Source: Limnephilus marmoratus
Lineage: Eukaryota; Arthropoda; Insecta; Trichoptera; Limnephilidae
Reading direction: 5' to 3'
DNA length: 64,000 nucleotides
NCBI GenBank assembly: GCA_917880885.1
Contig: OU862931.1
Coordinates: 14,519,337 to 14,583,336, forward strand
Shown here: in pieces, positions 1-11,185 of the stretch
Numbering within the stretch: the stretch's first letter is position 1
Layout: each line of letters begins with the position of its first letter
Translations under genes and position numbers: made by a program
Notes under the pieces: model-generated
The model's input: the letters and a program-made list of their open reading frames with translations, nothing else
Databases searched by the model: none
What the model was told of the DNA's origin: nothing

Positions 1-198
1 GACTTCTTCAGCCATTTTTTCTCGGAACATCGCCTTGCACCGAAGTGGGAGGGATGGACTCATACATCTGTCACTCCTGGACACACTAACCCCCAGATTA
101 ACCTACCCAACCTTCATTCGCTTTTCTTGCCCAGAACTTCCTTTCCTAAAAAGACCCTCCACACGCATCCCCAAAAATGTCAGCGCTAATGTAAAATG
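1..198 (+). repeat. Family B repeat, 3' portion (cut by window edge)
   Basis: This stretch matches the second half of a repeat seen again near 3213, 17424, 34148, 39228 and 53465. Shared blocks are the gtgggagggatggattcat segment, the cctggacacactaaccccc segment and the tail with aagaccctccacac followed by gctaatgtaaaa. It has no open reading frame. The class is uncertain: the tail is shared with the 3' end of LINE C (see 1811-2375), so family B is either a SINE using that tail or a LINE derivative. Confidence 0.7.
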
Positions 199-439
199 CA
201 TATTACTAAACTGAAAATGTCCAGATCTTCAGAGACTACAATTGCACATTTATGAAAAAGCCGGAGGAAAATTAAAAAAAAAAAACTACCAAGAATTTGG
301 CGATATTAACCAACAAAAAAATATAGATGACTATTTTTTGTAGTGTAGTAAGTAATCAGATGGATCGGAAAGAAGAGATGTCCTGGTTCTAATTAGTTTA
401 GACGAGCAAAAAAACAGAAATTACTTTAAAGTCATGAAT

Positions 440-490
440 TGCGGCCTCCGTGGTCTAGAGGTCGCGGTTTCAAATCCCGGAGTGCGCAAG
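440..490 (+). repeat. Degenerate tRNA-like sequence (SINE head or tRNA pseudogene)
   Basis: An A-box-like TGGTCTAGAGG and a B-box-like GGTTTCAAATCCC lie much closer together than in a tRNA, so the anticodon arm is missing. It directly abuts a Penelope-like 3' end. It is not a functional tRNA gene. Confidence 0.5.
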
Positions 491-515
491 TAACATTTTA
501 TTTATAAATTAAACA

Positions 516-661
516 ATATAACTTCGTTAGAACAACTTATATATTTTATTAACGCCGACCGGTTTCGGAACGACCGTTTCTTCCTCATGGCAAACATATA
601 ATGACTTGACAATTACAAAACAGTGGGTTGATACAATGTATTATTACTAAGGGTGGGGGCG
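516..661 (-). mobile_element. Penelope-like element 3' end with hammerhead-like motif
   Basis: Read on the minus strand this runs from a C-rich segment through a hammerhead-like core (minus-strand GAAACCGGTC, about 559-568) into an AT-rich end. The same order (pyrimidine-rich segment, hammerhead-like core, AT-rich end) follows the GIY-YIG reading frame at 59944-60300, which is the basis for the assignment. No coding sequence remains here. Confidence 0.6.
552..593 (-). ncRNA. Degenerate hammerhead-ribozyme-like motif
   Basis: On the minus strand the order is short stem I (gcc/ggc), ATGAGGA where CTGANGA is expected, a hairpin for stem II, then GAAACCGGTC. The first core C is replaced by A, so self-cleavage is probably lost. 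Stem III would be the self-complementary ACCGGT, as in minimal hammerheads thought to act as dimers. Confidence 0.45.
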
Positions 662-741
662 TGTTTTGTGTTATTTCATAATGTATGAATTCATTAAAAA
701 TAATATGTAGTGCATATTTGCAGCTTGTTCTAGAGTAGTAA

Positions 742-941
742 ATATGCCCGAGGAAGACACTGCATGATCATGTTAAACAAATTCTTGAGTCAGGCCAAGC
801 CAAAAGTCAGAAAAACAGAAGAGCGATTATGAATGTGAATTGTAAATGAGGAAAAGAAATATATGCCAATACCTAGTTGTTTGGCGGTCTCTGCCTACTC
901 CTGCGAGGAAACGTTAGGAAGCTTGATGGTTAGTTAGTTAT
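742..941 (+). pseudogene. RTE-like LINE, 5'-truncated 3' end
   Basis: It aligns with the last ~200 bases of the RTE fragment at 11186-11918, including the cgaggaagacac block, the gttgtttggcggtc block, and the 3' end gatggttagttagtta. The reading frame is broken by indels and a stop. The short TTAG-type repeat tail in place of poly(A) is typical of RTE elements. No clear TSD was found. Confidence 0.75.
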
Positions 942-1344
942 TGCTTAACACTATTTATTTATTAGCGACGGCATGTTATTTTATTTATTTACTTTTACCG
1001 TTTTATGCTTTCCCTTTTTTGTGTTTTCCTTTTTTCGTCCTAAAAGAATATAATGCATATTTTTGTTTTAAAGTCCATAAAAGAACCGTAAAATTGTTTC
1101 TCCCGTGACGAGAATGCATTAGTTAACTATAATTTGAAAAGATACCTACTGTCAAACATAATAGATTTGATAAGCATTTATGTAATTCTATGTTGATTTT
1201 AATGACATTAGAAAATACTCATAATTACTGTGGATTTAAGATATTTTTTTTACTTAATGATTATATTAAAAAAATTCAACACGTGGCTGATAAATAAAAA
1301 AAGACTAGCATAACCAATTTGCGTATAAACGCTTTTTTATGTAA
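942..1344. other. AT-rich non-coding stretch
   Basis: Rich in A/T homopolymers; no reading frame, repeat family or RNA gene was recognised. Confidence 0.6.
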
Positions 1345-1745
1345 ATTCCTCACAAGAGCCTCAGCTTCTCCCGTCTGGAGTCAGTGAGACTATGGCATCC
1401 CCGATTTGGGGTATGTTGTGAGGATAAAGCTAGTGGGGAGGGGAAGGAGATGGTGAATAGAAAGGTGGGCTTGCTTTACCTGGCTTTTCAGATCTAGTCA
1501 CCAAACACGGCTAAAGCCATTTCAATTAATTTATTTTGAATGGTGGTCTTACACAAGGGCGATACTGAGAGTATCTTCCACTCTGGAACGTTCCGCAAAT
1601 ATACTAGATATATATTATTGTTAAGGAATTAATTGTGAAATAACACAAATTCGTAAATAAAATGTATTTGCCCACGCCCAGATTGATCCCGCTACCTTTA
1701 TTGCGAGTCAAGAGCCTTACCCCCAGACCACGCCGTTGTCGCTAC
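1345..1745 (-). mobile_element. SINE A, tRNA-derived
   Basis: On the minus strand a tRNA-like head (about 1674-1742) has an A-box-like TGGTCTGGGGGTAAGG and a B-box-like GGGATCAATCT. The body carries blocks found in every SINE A copy: gatactctcagtatcgcc, a segment read on plus as ggctattcagatctagtcac, and one read as ggcatccccgat. Other copies lie at 3966-4312, 29270-29425, 30766-31100 and 55678-55922. RNA polymerase III would use the internal boxes. No coding capacity. Confidence 0.7.
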
Positions 1746-1810
1746 TTACTTTACTTATTTACTTTATTTAAAAATATATATTAACATGCATTTTTTCTCA
1801 TCTTTTATTA

Positions 1811-2375
1811 TTTTTTTTTCATTAACTCCACACAGGAGGCCCTGAGGAAAATAATTTCCCTCTAATTGTCATCTGGGATGCTGTGTGGAGGGTCTTTTCG
1901 AGGAGAGGAAGGAATGAATATTTGTCTTGAAGAGACCCATGTTGTAAGAAGGAGAAACACAGAGGCCGGCAAATCATTCCATAGCCGAGCTGTTGAACAC
2001 AAGAACGAGTCGAAGAAGCGACTCGTTCTCGTGTGACAAATGTCAATCGTGTACAAATGTAGGGCACGCGCTTGGCGTGTTTCCCAACTATGCACCGGTG
2101 CCACAAGGATAGCATTCCCACCCGACGCCTGTGCTCTAAAGATTGCAACCCGTCTGTTAAGATGGGAGAATCTATCAAACGGACCGCCCGTTTTTGCCCA
2201 GAGTCGAGGGTATTTTTCAGGTATTTTGGAGCTTCAGACCAGAGGTGGCTGCCAAATTCAACCATGGGGCACACATGTGATTTGTATAGGTTTAGCAGTT
2301 GTATACTATTAAAGTATCTGCGGGCCTGTACAGTAACGCCCAGTTCTTGAGAGGTTTTATACCCTTTTAACATTT
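1811..2375 (-). pseudogene. LINE C: C-terminal region of a non-LTR RT, truncated
   Basis: The minus strand encodes the region downstream of the reverse transcriptase (RT) catalytic core of a Jockey/CR1-like LINE. Visible signatures are YFNSIQLLNLYKSHVCPMVE, SHLWSEAPKYL and, after a frameshift near 2040, TARLWNDLPASVF, which matches the usual C-terminal motif of these elements. The 3' tail reads (on plus) ctccacacaggaggccctga beside a T run, that is, a short poly(A) on the minus strand. The catalytic YADD region and endonuclease are absent, so the copy is 5'-truncated and dead. A longer copy is at 20786-21760 and diverged ones at 7800-8330 and 31655-31875. Confidence 0.8.
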
Positions 2376-2899
2376 TTATAAGCTTTTATGCATTTTTTAT
2401 GATTAAAAAAAAATCATTTGGGTTCCTACATTGAAAATTTTTTTTGAGATTTTATACAATGTTAATTTAATTTTATGTAACTAATTCAATTTTGTTCATC
2501 TTAAAGCAAAATAATGCCAATCTTATTGTGACACGAGAATTCCATGAATGTAATGGTTGACTGTTGAATGTTCAATGACTCATAGAAAAATAAACAATAA
2601 AAATGAAATAACTTGATTAAGATAAATAATTATCACATAATGTGCATCAATTGTGGTTCGGAAAGAATTTAGAACGATTTACGAGGCAGTTTGTTTATAT
2701 GGATACGTATGAACACTTGAGATGTAGGTTAAGTTATGAATGCATCAGCTGTCCCGAGGACGCTTATCACATAATAGTCGAACATTTTATTTATTGTGGC
2801 TTGGACTTTTTTGTTTCAAGTTACGATTAGTCGACGCCGATAAAAATGATATGGTGTTTTGGTGTTTTCTTCACATGTATGACCAGCAGAGCAGTACAT
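2376..2899. other. Non-coding stretch, nothing recognised
   Basis: AT-rich. Two short frames between 2642 and 2979 show no known motif and are treated as chance. Confidence 0.55.
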
Positions 2900-3010
2900 T
2901 CGACCGGTCAATGGCCGAGTTTGAATCCCACTCAGGAGTTGTGTGTTCAGTTCATCTGTGGCTAAATCCTCCATCTTGACACAAGCAACAATTTCTGCCT
3001 ACTATTTTTC
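2900..3010 (+). repeat. SINE H fragment (tRNA-derived, internally deleted)
   Basis: It shares gaccggtca, gttgtgtgttca-type and tggctaaatcctccatc blocks with the fuller SINE at 61944-62160, but the segment between the A and B boxes is shortened. Confidence 0.6.
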
Positions 3011-3212
3011 GTTTCATCGATTTTCAAATCACAACGGTCCTAAAGAAGTTTTTACTTTAAAAATCGTAATGTGAGAAAGAGCTTGGACCCAAATTAAAAA
3101 GAGAAGGTTATCTTTATATTGATATTGCGCACTTAATATCGTATTTTATTATGCTAGTGCACTGCACTATAATTTGCAAAGGGACAATACTTTGCCTAAT
3201 AATATCTATTAG
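3011..3212. other. Non-coding stretch
   Basis: AT-rich; no recognised content. Confidence 0.5.
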
Positions 3213-3676
3213 AGGCGGGTATGGGTACCGCCGCCCAGGGAATCATTTATTGCATAACCAACACCTCTGCCATAGGTCACCCTAAGTGGTCCGCTACGTT
3301 TGGTGACTTGGTAGGGGTGCCTGGGTTCATGGGGTGAGGTTTATCCGAGTCTTGGTAGCGGATGCGCCTGCCCACCAGCTGCATGGCAGGCCGGATCGCG
3401 AGAGAATGGTTGAGGGAGTTCCTTTAACTTCTCCAGCCGTACTCTCTGGGAATATCACGTTACACCGCAGTGGGAGGCATGGATTCATACGTCCGTCATT
3501 CCTGGACACACTAAACCCCGATTCCTACTCATCCCTAATACCCTTTTCATTTCCAAAACTTCCACTCCTTCCTTTCCCTAAAAAGACCCTCCATACAACA
3601 TCTCCAAAGATGACATAGACCCTGATGGAATTCTTTTTTCCTCAGAGCCTCCTGTATGGAGCTAATGTAAAAAAGT
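3213..3676 (+). repeat. Family B repeat, near full length
   Basis: This copy shows the family layout: gggtaccgccgccc, ggataaccaacacctctgcc-type block, ggttcgctacgtttggtga-like block, gggtgcctgggttcatgggg, gtgggaggcatggattcata, cctggacacactaa, aagaccctccatacaac and a tail ending ggagctaatgtaaaaaa. No reading frame runs through it. The 5' half has weak A/B-box resemblance (tggtgactt and gggttcatggg), so a SINE origin is possible but not shown. Confidence 0.75.
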
Positions 3677-3678
3677 AA

Positions 3679-3755
3679 GATATTTTCAAATATTGTCTGG
3701 TTATTCGTAACCAGGGAATGTTTACCTTTCTTAAAATTAAAAAAAATATATCCTT
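3679..3755 (+). repeat. SINE H tail fragment
   Basis: ggttattcgtaacc followed by aggaatgtttacctttctt matches the tail of the SINE at 61944-62160. It lies directly downstream of family B. Confidence 0.55.
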
Positions 3756-3965
3756 ACCTATGTTTTTATTTTTAATTTTATGAGCCCCCAAATTATAACA
3801 TTTAAATATGAATATATTGATATTTCGATCAACATATTAAAATCTTGCTATCTTTTTCGATCAACATACCATGTTGATCTAAAAATCCTCAAAGATGTAA
3901 CGAAAAATCCTCAAACATGTAATAAATAATTCAATGAATAAAGAAAACTTTTATAAAATATATAT

Positions 3966-4312
3966 TTAAATGAAGAAAATATTAGCGAAACTCATTCGAA
4001 AATCTGGAAACAGAAAAATCAGAAAAAGATATTGGCAATATCGTATAATACGAGTAGGTAAAGTATATTTTCGGCACGTTACAGAGCGGGAGATACTCTC
4101 AGTATCGCCCTGGTATAACGTTGCTTGCAATGGCTTTAGCGTGTTTGGTGACCAGATCAGAATAGACAGGTACTTTACCACCTTCCTCTTTCCCATCTCC
4201 TTCCCATCCTCACTACCTTCAGCCTCACAGCATACTCCAATTGGAGATGCCATAGTCTCACTGGACCAGACGGGAGTAGTTCGAGACTCTTGCGCGGTGC
4301 TCATGTAAAAAA
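3966..4312 (+). mobile_element. SINE A, tRNA-derived, plus orientation
   Basis: Reverse orientation to the copy at 1345. It contains gatactctcagtatcgcc, tgtttggtgaccagatc, and ends near gctcatgtaaaaaaaa, which fixes the 3' end. The first ~75 bases, with aatattagcgaaactc, match the tail of the tRNA-like element at 12085-12215 in reverse orientation. Confidence 0.7.
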
Positions 4313-4519
4313 AAGTGAAATCACTTCCATATTGCAGGTCACGATTCCTTTAAATTTTCTAGATTCTCCTTGTACCAATTCTCAGCATCTCCTTTCGTTC
4401 GTTGTACAATAAAAATACATTTACTGTATATTTTAAATACTGTTTTAGCCTTCCAATCTTTAAAACATTTTTGGAATTTCGGAAAGGTTCCCATTTCCAA
4501 ATTTATTCCCTTCTATACC

Positions 4520-5050
4520 CTACCGTTACTATGTCACCTTTGCAATCCCTCCCTCTGCCATCCCTCGTCCTCCATCCCTTACCCTCACCCTCTCATGTGT
4601 GTCCTTTCCCATGCGCCCTCGTTACACTCTCGCGACCCTCACCCCTCTTGCGTTCCTTTCCACCTTCCCATCTTCCCTGCTTTCTACCCTTCCGCGAACT
4701 CGTCCCTCGTTGATATTCCCAATCCCAAATTTCCCCCTCCCCTTCCCCTCCCTCCATCACTCCTTGAAGCGAAACTTAATGAAAAACATACATTTTAAAC
4801 AACTCGCACGCCACTAATTGTAATTTTTTATACAAATTTCATAACGCCAGAGCTCACTATTATATATAGAAAAATTCACGGATGTGCGCATAACAACTCA
4901 CCAAAGTTTCATCACTATCGGATGAATACCAAAAGAAATAATTTCATAGCGCTAGAGCTCACCACAGAAACCATCTCGGGCATGCGCACGACAAATCTCC
5001 AAATTGTCATCGTAATCGTATGAATGCTTTAGGTACATAAACATTCGTTT
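4520..5050 (+). repeat. Family K repeat with a pyrimidine-rich segment
   Basis: About 4525-4765 is almost pure C/T. It is followed by cataacgccagagctcac, which recurs in the family copy at 27536-28044. The open frames here (Ser/Pro/Leu-rich) are composition artefacts. The element class is unknown. Confidence 0.5.
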
Positions 5051-5067
5051 TTAAATAAAGATTATTT

Positions 5068-5350
5068 TTACATTAGCCAGGGGGGGCAGGAGAAATTTCC
5101 ACAGGAAGCCCTGAGGTAGGTGTCCAGGAGTGATGGACGTATGAATCCAATCCTCCCACTGCGTTGCAAGGCGATGTGTCGAGAGATTATGGCTGGAGAG
5201 AATAAAAGACCACCCTCAACCAGTCTCTCTCGATTATACCCACCACGCAGCAGGTGGGCAGACGCATCGGTCACCAAAACCTGGATAAACCTCACCCCAT
5301 GAACCCGGTTACCCCTGCTAAGTCAACAAACGTAGCGAACCTCTTGGGGT
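5068..5350 (-). repeat. Family B repeat, 5' part, minus orientation
   Basis: Reverse complement of the 5' half of the family (ctcaccccatgaacccgg, tcaacaaacgtagcgaacc), plus part of the middle. Confidence 0.7.
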
Positions 5351-5411
5351 GACAGCATTTATATGATAAGCATTAATATAATTATAATTTAATTCTTCAT
5401 TCATTATTAAA

Positions 5412-5600
5412 ATAATTTTCCTCAGGGCCTATGCTATCTTTGGCGATGCTGTTTGGAGAGACTTTTTAGGTGAAGAAAGAGAGGAAGTTCTGGGAAAGAA
5501 AGGGATAACAGGGGTGGGTAGGAATCTGGGGGAGTGTGTCCAGAAGTGAGGGACGTATGAATCCATCCCTCCCACTGCGGTGCAAGGTGATGTTCGGAAT
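5412..5600 (-). repeat. Family B repeat, 3' part, minus orientation
   Basis: Reverse complement of the tail and middle: gggcctatgctatctttgg, ggagtgtgtccag, and gggacgtatgaatccatccc. Confidence 0.7.
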
Positions 5601-6080
5601 GATAAGTCTCAAAAAAATCCCATACCAATTTAATAAATATTACGTGCGCATCGCCGCCGGGTTGATTAGAGTCCGCAACATATTGGCCAGTCGTATTGGC
5701 ACTTTCATATTCTATTAATAACTTTACAGTCGTCCAACCAAAAACTTGAACAAATAAGCGGCAACGTTGCAAGACGTTGGTTTGTCGTCAACATGAAAAT
5801 GAATATATAATTGGACGCTACATTGTGGACCAAATTGAAGAAAATATACGCAGGATGCCTCACTGCATTGAATATGAAAGGAGTTCGGATTGGTGGAACT
5901 TTGAAGGGCGTTTTTTTCGTTTTGTATATTTTTAAAATCATTATTTTCAAAAATATAAATACCTAGCTACAATCAAACACTTAAAAGCTAATATATACTT
6001 TAGTTAAAACTATGTAAAATTAAGTCCTTCAGATAGACGCAGTAATGTCGATCTGATGAAAGGACGCAGCAATGATAGCG
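5601..6080. other. Non-coding stretch
   Basis: No repeat family or coding motif recognised; short frames on both strands look like chance. Confidence 0.5.
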
Positions 6081-6081
6081 G

Positions 6082-6086
<5 letters not shown>

Positions 6087-6119
<33 letters not shown>
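6087..6119. repeat. (TA)n microsatellite
   Basis: An uninterrupted run of alternating T and A about 32 bases long, followed by gttatatg. Confidence 0.95.
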
Positions 6120-6121
<2 letters not shown>

Positions 6122-7235
6122 ATATGATCTTGTGAACATCTGAAAAATGGGGAATAAATAATTTTTCAGACTTTTTTAATTAAGATTGTATGAGACCACT
6201 TATTTGTTCCATACAAATACTATAAACGATAGGGCGCTGAACTCCGATTGTCACTTTGGTTTCGGGAGATAATAACAATTCAGAGACTTCTTGGGTAATA
6301 ATCAAATATTTATTCTCAGACGATTTTTATACTAAATTTTCCATACACCTGTTTTGAAGAAAAACGTAAACATGTTTTTCATTTCTGCATCTGTTGTTTA
6401 TCTTGAGTATCCCAGGTGTTTGAGGCAGGTGTCCGATATATTAGTTTGCTAAGTTTTGTTTACAATAACAAACTGGTTTGGACATGCGTAGTGTTTTCTT
6501 GCATGAGTTGACCTGATTTCTCCAGGTGGACGAACGCACCTGCTGTTTTTCTCCGAAAATGCAGAATTTATCATCAATAATAATACAAGGCGTTTTGGTT
6601 GCTAAGTGCTTGGTGTTTGAATAACACGTGCAGTCTTCTATGTAACATTTCGCAAGAATCGACTTGTACAAATGTGATCAACATGTTGTTTACTCTTCTC
6701 TGAACAGGTGGTAGGCAATAATATTTTAAAGGAACACTTGCGGCGACCTGCTGCAATTTTTCACGTTAACAAGATCTGGCAAGTGCATCAAGAGACGTCT
6801 GTTACAAAGATATAAGTATGATATTAATATACTCGTACACATATTAAATTTATTATAACACAAACAAAAAATGCTTTAACTTTGTTAGATTCCATTTCGC
6901 ACAATTCTCCTTTGACCACCTGTAAAATCAATCAATCAAGAAAGGCTTGCCAAAGCGGCTTGATGCACGCGTCAAGTGCCAAAGCAGAGACAACAATATA
7001 CAATAATAGACAATAATAAACCACAATTGACAACAAATTTACGTGCTTGCCATCAAGCTGCTTGATAGTCTCCGAAGCCCTAAAGCCATTGAATAATATC
7101 AATTGATAACCATGGAAACGACGTTTCATCTATCGGCAGCTATCTTGGCCGACATTTTTATAAAACCGTTTGAACAGAATGTTATATTGGTATGCCAACT
7201 CCTGTCTCGGAGTTTTATATTTTGTCATTTGGAAT
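6120..7235. other. Long non-coding stretch
   Basis: Nothing recognised. Small frames at 6441-6671 and 6932-7129 (minus) have no family signature. Confidence 0.5.
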
Positions 7236-7345
7236 AACTAACTTATTTTTATTTTATTTTTATTTTAAATACATAAACGGCTATACTGCCTTTTATTAAT
7301 AAACATATAATAGAGTACAAAAGTAATAAAGTAAGTAACTTATGG
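7236..7345 (-). repeat. LINE 3' tail fragment (family J)
   Basis: The segment with aaacggctatactgcctttt and catataatagagtacaaaag is repeated almost unchanged at 54075-54160, where it continues into a LINE C-terminal coding remnant. This is therefore a severely 5'-truncated copy. Confidence 0.65.
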
Positions 7346-7799
7346 AAGATTACAAACCTCGTTGTAATATTATTTTAATTGTTGGCCCATAAACCAGCGA
7401 ATTCGATGAGAATTCAAATTTCGTCGAAAGATGATCTTGCGATCGCACCCTTGCATCTATATAGGAAGGTTCCGATGATAAAGATTGATTATTCTATGTA
7501 CAAGATTTTTTAACTATTAACTCAATATCGATTTTAGTTAAAGTAATGTGTTGAATAATAAAGCGTTTTATTTTAAAATTTAACCAATCTGCCAATAACT
7601 AACCGTATAACCTAATTATAGTAAAAATAAACATTAAAACGTTGAAAATATTTTTTCTAAATAAAATAAGAATCTTTCGAAATCAATTTAATTGTTTTTC
7701 TTGAAAAGGGTCGATAAGAATTTTTATTTTTAAATTTCACATTTCCGGTTGTGTCTGGTTATTCCCTGAAGATATTTTATACTTTTTTCTATCACGATT
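7346..7799. other. AT-rich non-coding stretch
   Basis: No feature recognised. Confidence 0.5.
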
Positions 7800-8330
7800 T
7801 TTTGTGTGACACCTCACAAGAGCGTACAAGGCAGGGGAACTATGTCACCACCCAGTTGGGCAGCATTGTGAGGCTGGTTAAGGTTGGGGCTTCAGGAAGG
7901 GATTTATTAATGCGGGTCTTGAAGAGGCATGAGTGAGGAAGAAAATGGATGCTTGTGACTAGTTCACATGTTCCACAACTAGTCGAAGAAACGACCCATT
8001 CTCACAAAGTCACGGTCATCTGTGAACGGATGTTCCCTCGTACCGCCACCAGTGATCAACGCTAGAGAAATTAAACTACCTATAGAACAGACTACGCATT
8101 TAAATACCTATAGAAGAGACTCAGCACGCCTACATTGCGCCTGTGCATTAAATATGAAGATCGGTCTGTTAACAACGGATTGTCAATAAGACGTACCGCC
8201 CTCCGCACATAATCAAGTGGGTTTGTCAAGAATTTTGGTTGGTCGTACCTTAGATTTGTACAGGATTAGCACAGGATTGGTCACCATTGAAGAATCTGCT
8301 AGCCCTGTATCAGATTTTGTATTATTCGCT
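7800..8330 (-). pseudogene. LINE C-like fragment, strongly diverged
   Basis: Segments such as agtcgaagaaacgacccattc (read here in two parts, agtcgaag and cgacccattctca) and gatttgtacaggattagca match the minus-strand LINE C copies at 1811 and 20786 in the same order. The frame is destroyed by many indels. Confidence 0.55.
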
Positions 8331-8506
8331 TGAAAAATATGCTTTATGTACCTGCATTATATTCCCAATTTATATTATTTTTTATTCCATTTGCAGTTCA
8401 AACGACAGTTTTTTATTTCTCTTTCTTGTAACATGTTATAACGTAATATGTACGTAACTCACCTTCATACCTACCGTGTGTGTATAGTGTTTTGAAAAGG
8501 CACTTA

Positions 8507-9068
8507 GGGCCGTTGTTTCCAACTTTTCGATCGACCAATATGTGTACCATCAACTAAGCATTTTGTAAGTATTTTAAAGGTAAAGGTATTTTATCGTTAA
8601 TTATCTTAAGTGACCCTCCTACTTTGGCCCTACCCAAAATGGCATTAAAGTCAAATCTTTCGATGTTAAATTAATATTAAAGAGTTAAATATTGTATTTA
8701 TTGTTAACACACATAATTTCTTTAAATACTATCTACTGTTATCTATCTACTGTTATACTATCTACTATCTACTGTTATCCATCAACCTGCATTTATCTAG
8801 CTTTGCACATATGTATAAAATATATTAAAAATAAAGTGTCAGCTTGACCTTTGCCGCCGGCACCTCATGGCGTTAGCTCCACTCTACAGACACTTTTTTT
8901 AACTTTGCTTTGCTCAGTCGAACTTAATCCACTAGTCCGGCTTCCTTAGATTTAGCGATTCTTAAGCGATGCTTGTGTCTTGGAAAGAGTGTAGTTTTGA
9001 GCATTTGAGCCGTAGTGCATGTTAGTTTCGGCTTAGAAGTTGATTAGTAGGATTGGATACAACGACCG
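8507..9068. mobile_element. Harbinger-like MITE, 562 bp, TTA target duplication
   Basis: The terminal inverted repeat starts gggccgttgtttccaact on the left. The right end read on the other strand starts cggtcgttgtatccaatcct. TTA flanks both sides (8504-8506 and 9069-9071). A second copy with the same TIR and TTA lies at 23604-23794. TTA/TWA duplication is typical of the PIF/Harbinger superfamily. No transposase frame is present, so it is non-autonomous. Confidence 0.75.
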
Positions 9069-9071
9069 TTA

Positions 9072-10195
9072 GTTTTTGTTGTTATCAACAGATGTCGTTA
9101 ATCGTAGAACATCTCTCAGGTTCCGATAGACTAATATTATATTATTTTGTTATCTAAAATATAAAAACTCTATTTTTCTTTAAAACATTTTATTAATCGC
9201 AACGCTATAGATTTTTTTCAAATATCAATATCAGAATGTACACGTAAAATCTTTAATATTTAATCTCTTGATGGGTGTGCATCCTAATAATTTATACCCA
9301 AGAAACTTACTAATAAACGTGCTTCAAATTTTATGCATTTGATAAAAAACCGTTTTTATAGGGTTGGTAGTGTTTATTTCTTCATTGTGTTAGCTCAGTT
9401 TATTCTGCAAAAAGACGCTCAATTGAGCGCTTTGATTGAAACTAAATTTAAATTTAGTAAAACGCTTTGCCGTAACGAGTAAATGCAAAACGTTCCGACA
9501 AACAATTATTGCGGAACGTTTACACTATTGTAGTATGTTGTACAACTTCATTTTATTTTAAAGAAGCGGTTGTAACCGTATTAATAGTCGTATTAATTTC
9601 AAATGAAGGAGAATTCTGACAAAATAAACCATTTCCATTTTTATGATGAGGTAAGCTCCTTCCTATGCTGCTTTTCCTTCTTTTTCTCTTCCCTGCATTA
9701 TCTTTGACGTCACATCATTCCAACTGGAGAAGTCATGACGTCACTGGTTTCAAAATCACAAATGAAAAGGATTTCCCTCGTGCGCACAATCAAAGGTCGA
9801 AACCTTTTCCTATAAAACAGACCGTTTGTTCCATTCACTGTTCCTTAAATTTTATTCGTTTACTTTTATGGCCGATCAAATGCTTGGCCTTTTGAAGAAT
9901 GCTCCAAATTACAAAAATCACCATATTACTGCCATTATTATTATTTGCCGAACTGTTCCCGTAAGTCCGAATTCGATACTGTAAAACGAAGATTAGGAAA
10001 AATTGGAGGTTACAAGTTAAAATAAAAAAATCATTGAATGATCTTACAATTGACGGATTTTGTCCTGCTTGATGAAGTTGCCTCAACGAACAAGACAAAA
10101 TCCGTCGTTTTATTCTGAGAAGTTCAGGCCCAACCCACCTTAGACTTTTCACCCCCAAAGATGATACTCTCGGACCCTACTGTGCGGAATAAAAT
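9072..10195. other. Non-coding stretch with two small hairpins
   Basis: aacgttccg and cggaacgtt pair around 9489-9520. gacggattttgtc and gacaaaatccgtc pair around 10053-10108. Both could be remnants of TIR elements. No coding motif was recognised. Confidence 0.5.
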
Positions 10196-11173
10196 TTAAA
10201 AAAAAGGAACCAGAAACTTTTGATTACTCGGCTACTATCCGAACTTCACCAGACAGATGCAACTCTTGTACGGGATAACAAAAGCTGGTCAGAAAAAAAT
10301 ATGTCTTTAAAACTTGTGCAGCCCTTCGAAGTCGATGAGGTATTCACCGTAGACCTAATAACTGTAGGGGAGATTTCGTTTCACATAAGTACCTATAAGG
10401 AATTGTCCTTAACCTTAAAATGGACGACTTTTTCGTTAACTAGAGATGCTTCCTTTTCTGCTTAAGTGTGAGGAAATATGATTAATCTTAAAATGAACAA
10501 TTTTTTGTTAATTAGTGGCGATAGTAAATAGGGTGATTCCGGTTCTACTTAAGTGTAAGGAATTATCGTTAACGTTAATATAAACTTTTTCGTTAACTGC
10601 GATTCTTGTTGTCTGTTACATGACAGTTTAAATGAGTGTATTGCACAGTTATTTTTTTAAAGAAAGTAATAATAAATATAATGTTACAGACCGCTTAAAT
10701 TAAAAAATCTCTCGAACACTTTCTGGCATCATAAACTAATCTATTCAGTAGACTTTCCAAGATACATCTTTGGAGAATCTGGAATAGGTTGACCTTAATA
10801 AATTACTAATTTTCATTCATGGTAGTTCCGTTAACAGAATTATAAAATGTTCACACGTATGATAGGAAAATTTAATAGTAACTATGTATAGCCCTGACCT
10901 ATTGATATCCAGCCAGACGACACAATTTCCCTTGTGGCCTCATCTATAAGCACAAAACACCATTTTTACAAAAGTTCTTACATGACCGCTATAAAGCAGG
11001 GAACTAAGGCATGTCATTGGGCTATAAACAGTCGTATCATCGACACAGCTGGATCATTTGACTGCCCCATCTTAGAAAGCACATAAACTGACGAATTCGA
11101 GTTGTTGCAAATGAAAGACTCAACGCAAAAACTGAAAAGTTCATTTTTAATACGGAATAAAAAAATACGTTCA
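10196..11173. other. Non-coding stretch
   Basis: Nothing recognised. A short plus-strand frame at 10220-10465 has no family motif. Confidence 0.5.
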
Positions 11174-11185
11174 TTACGAAAAATA

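Noticed and set aside
4370..4817. Ser/Pro/Leu-rich plus-strand frames
   Set aside because: They lie in a pyrimidine-rich tract of repeat family K; overlapping frames are all open for composition reasons.
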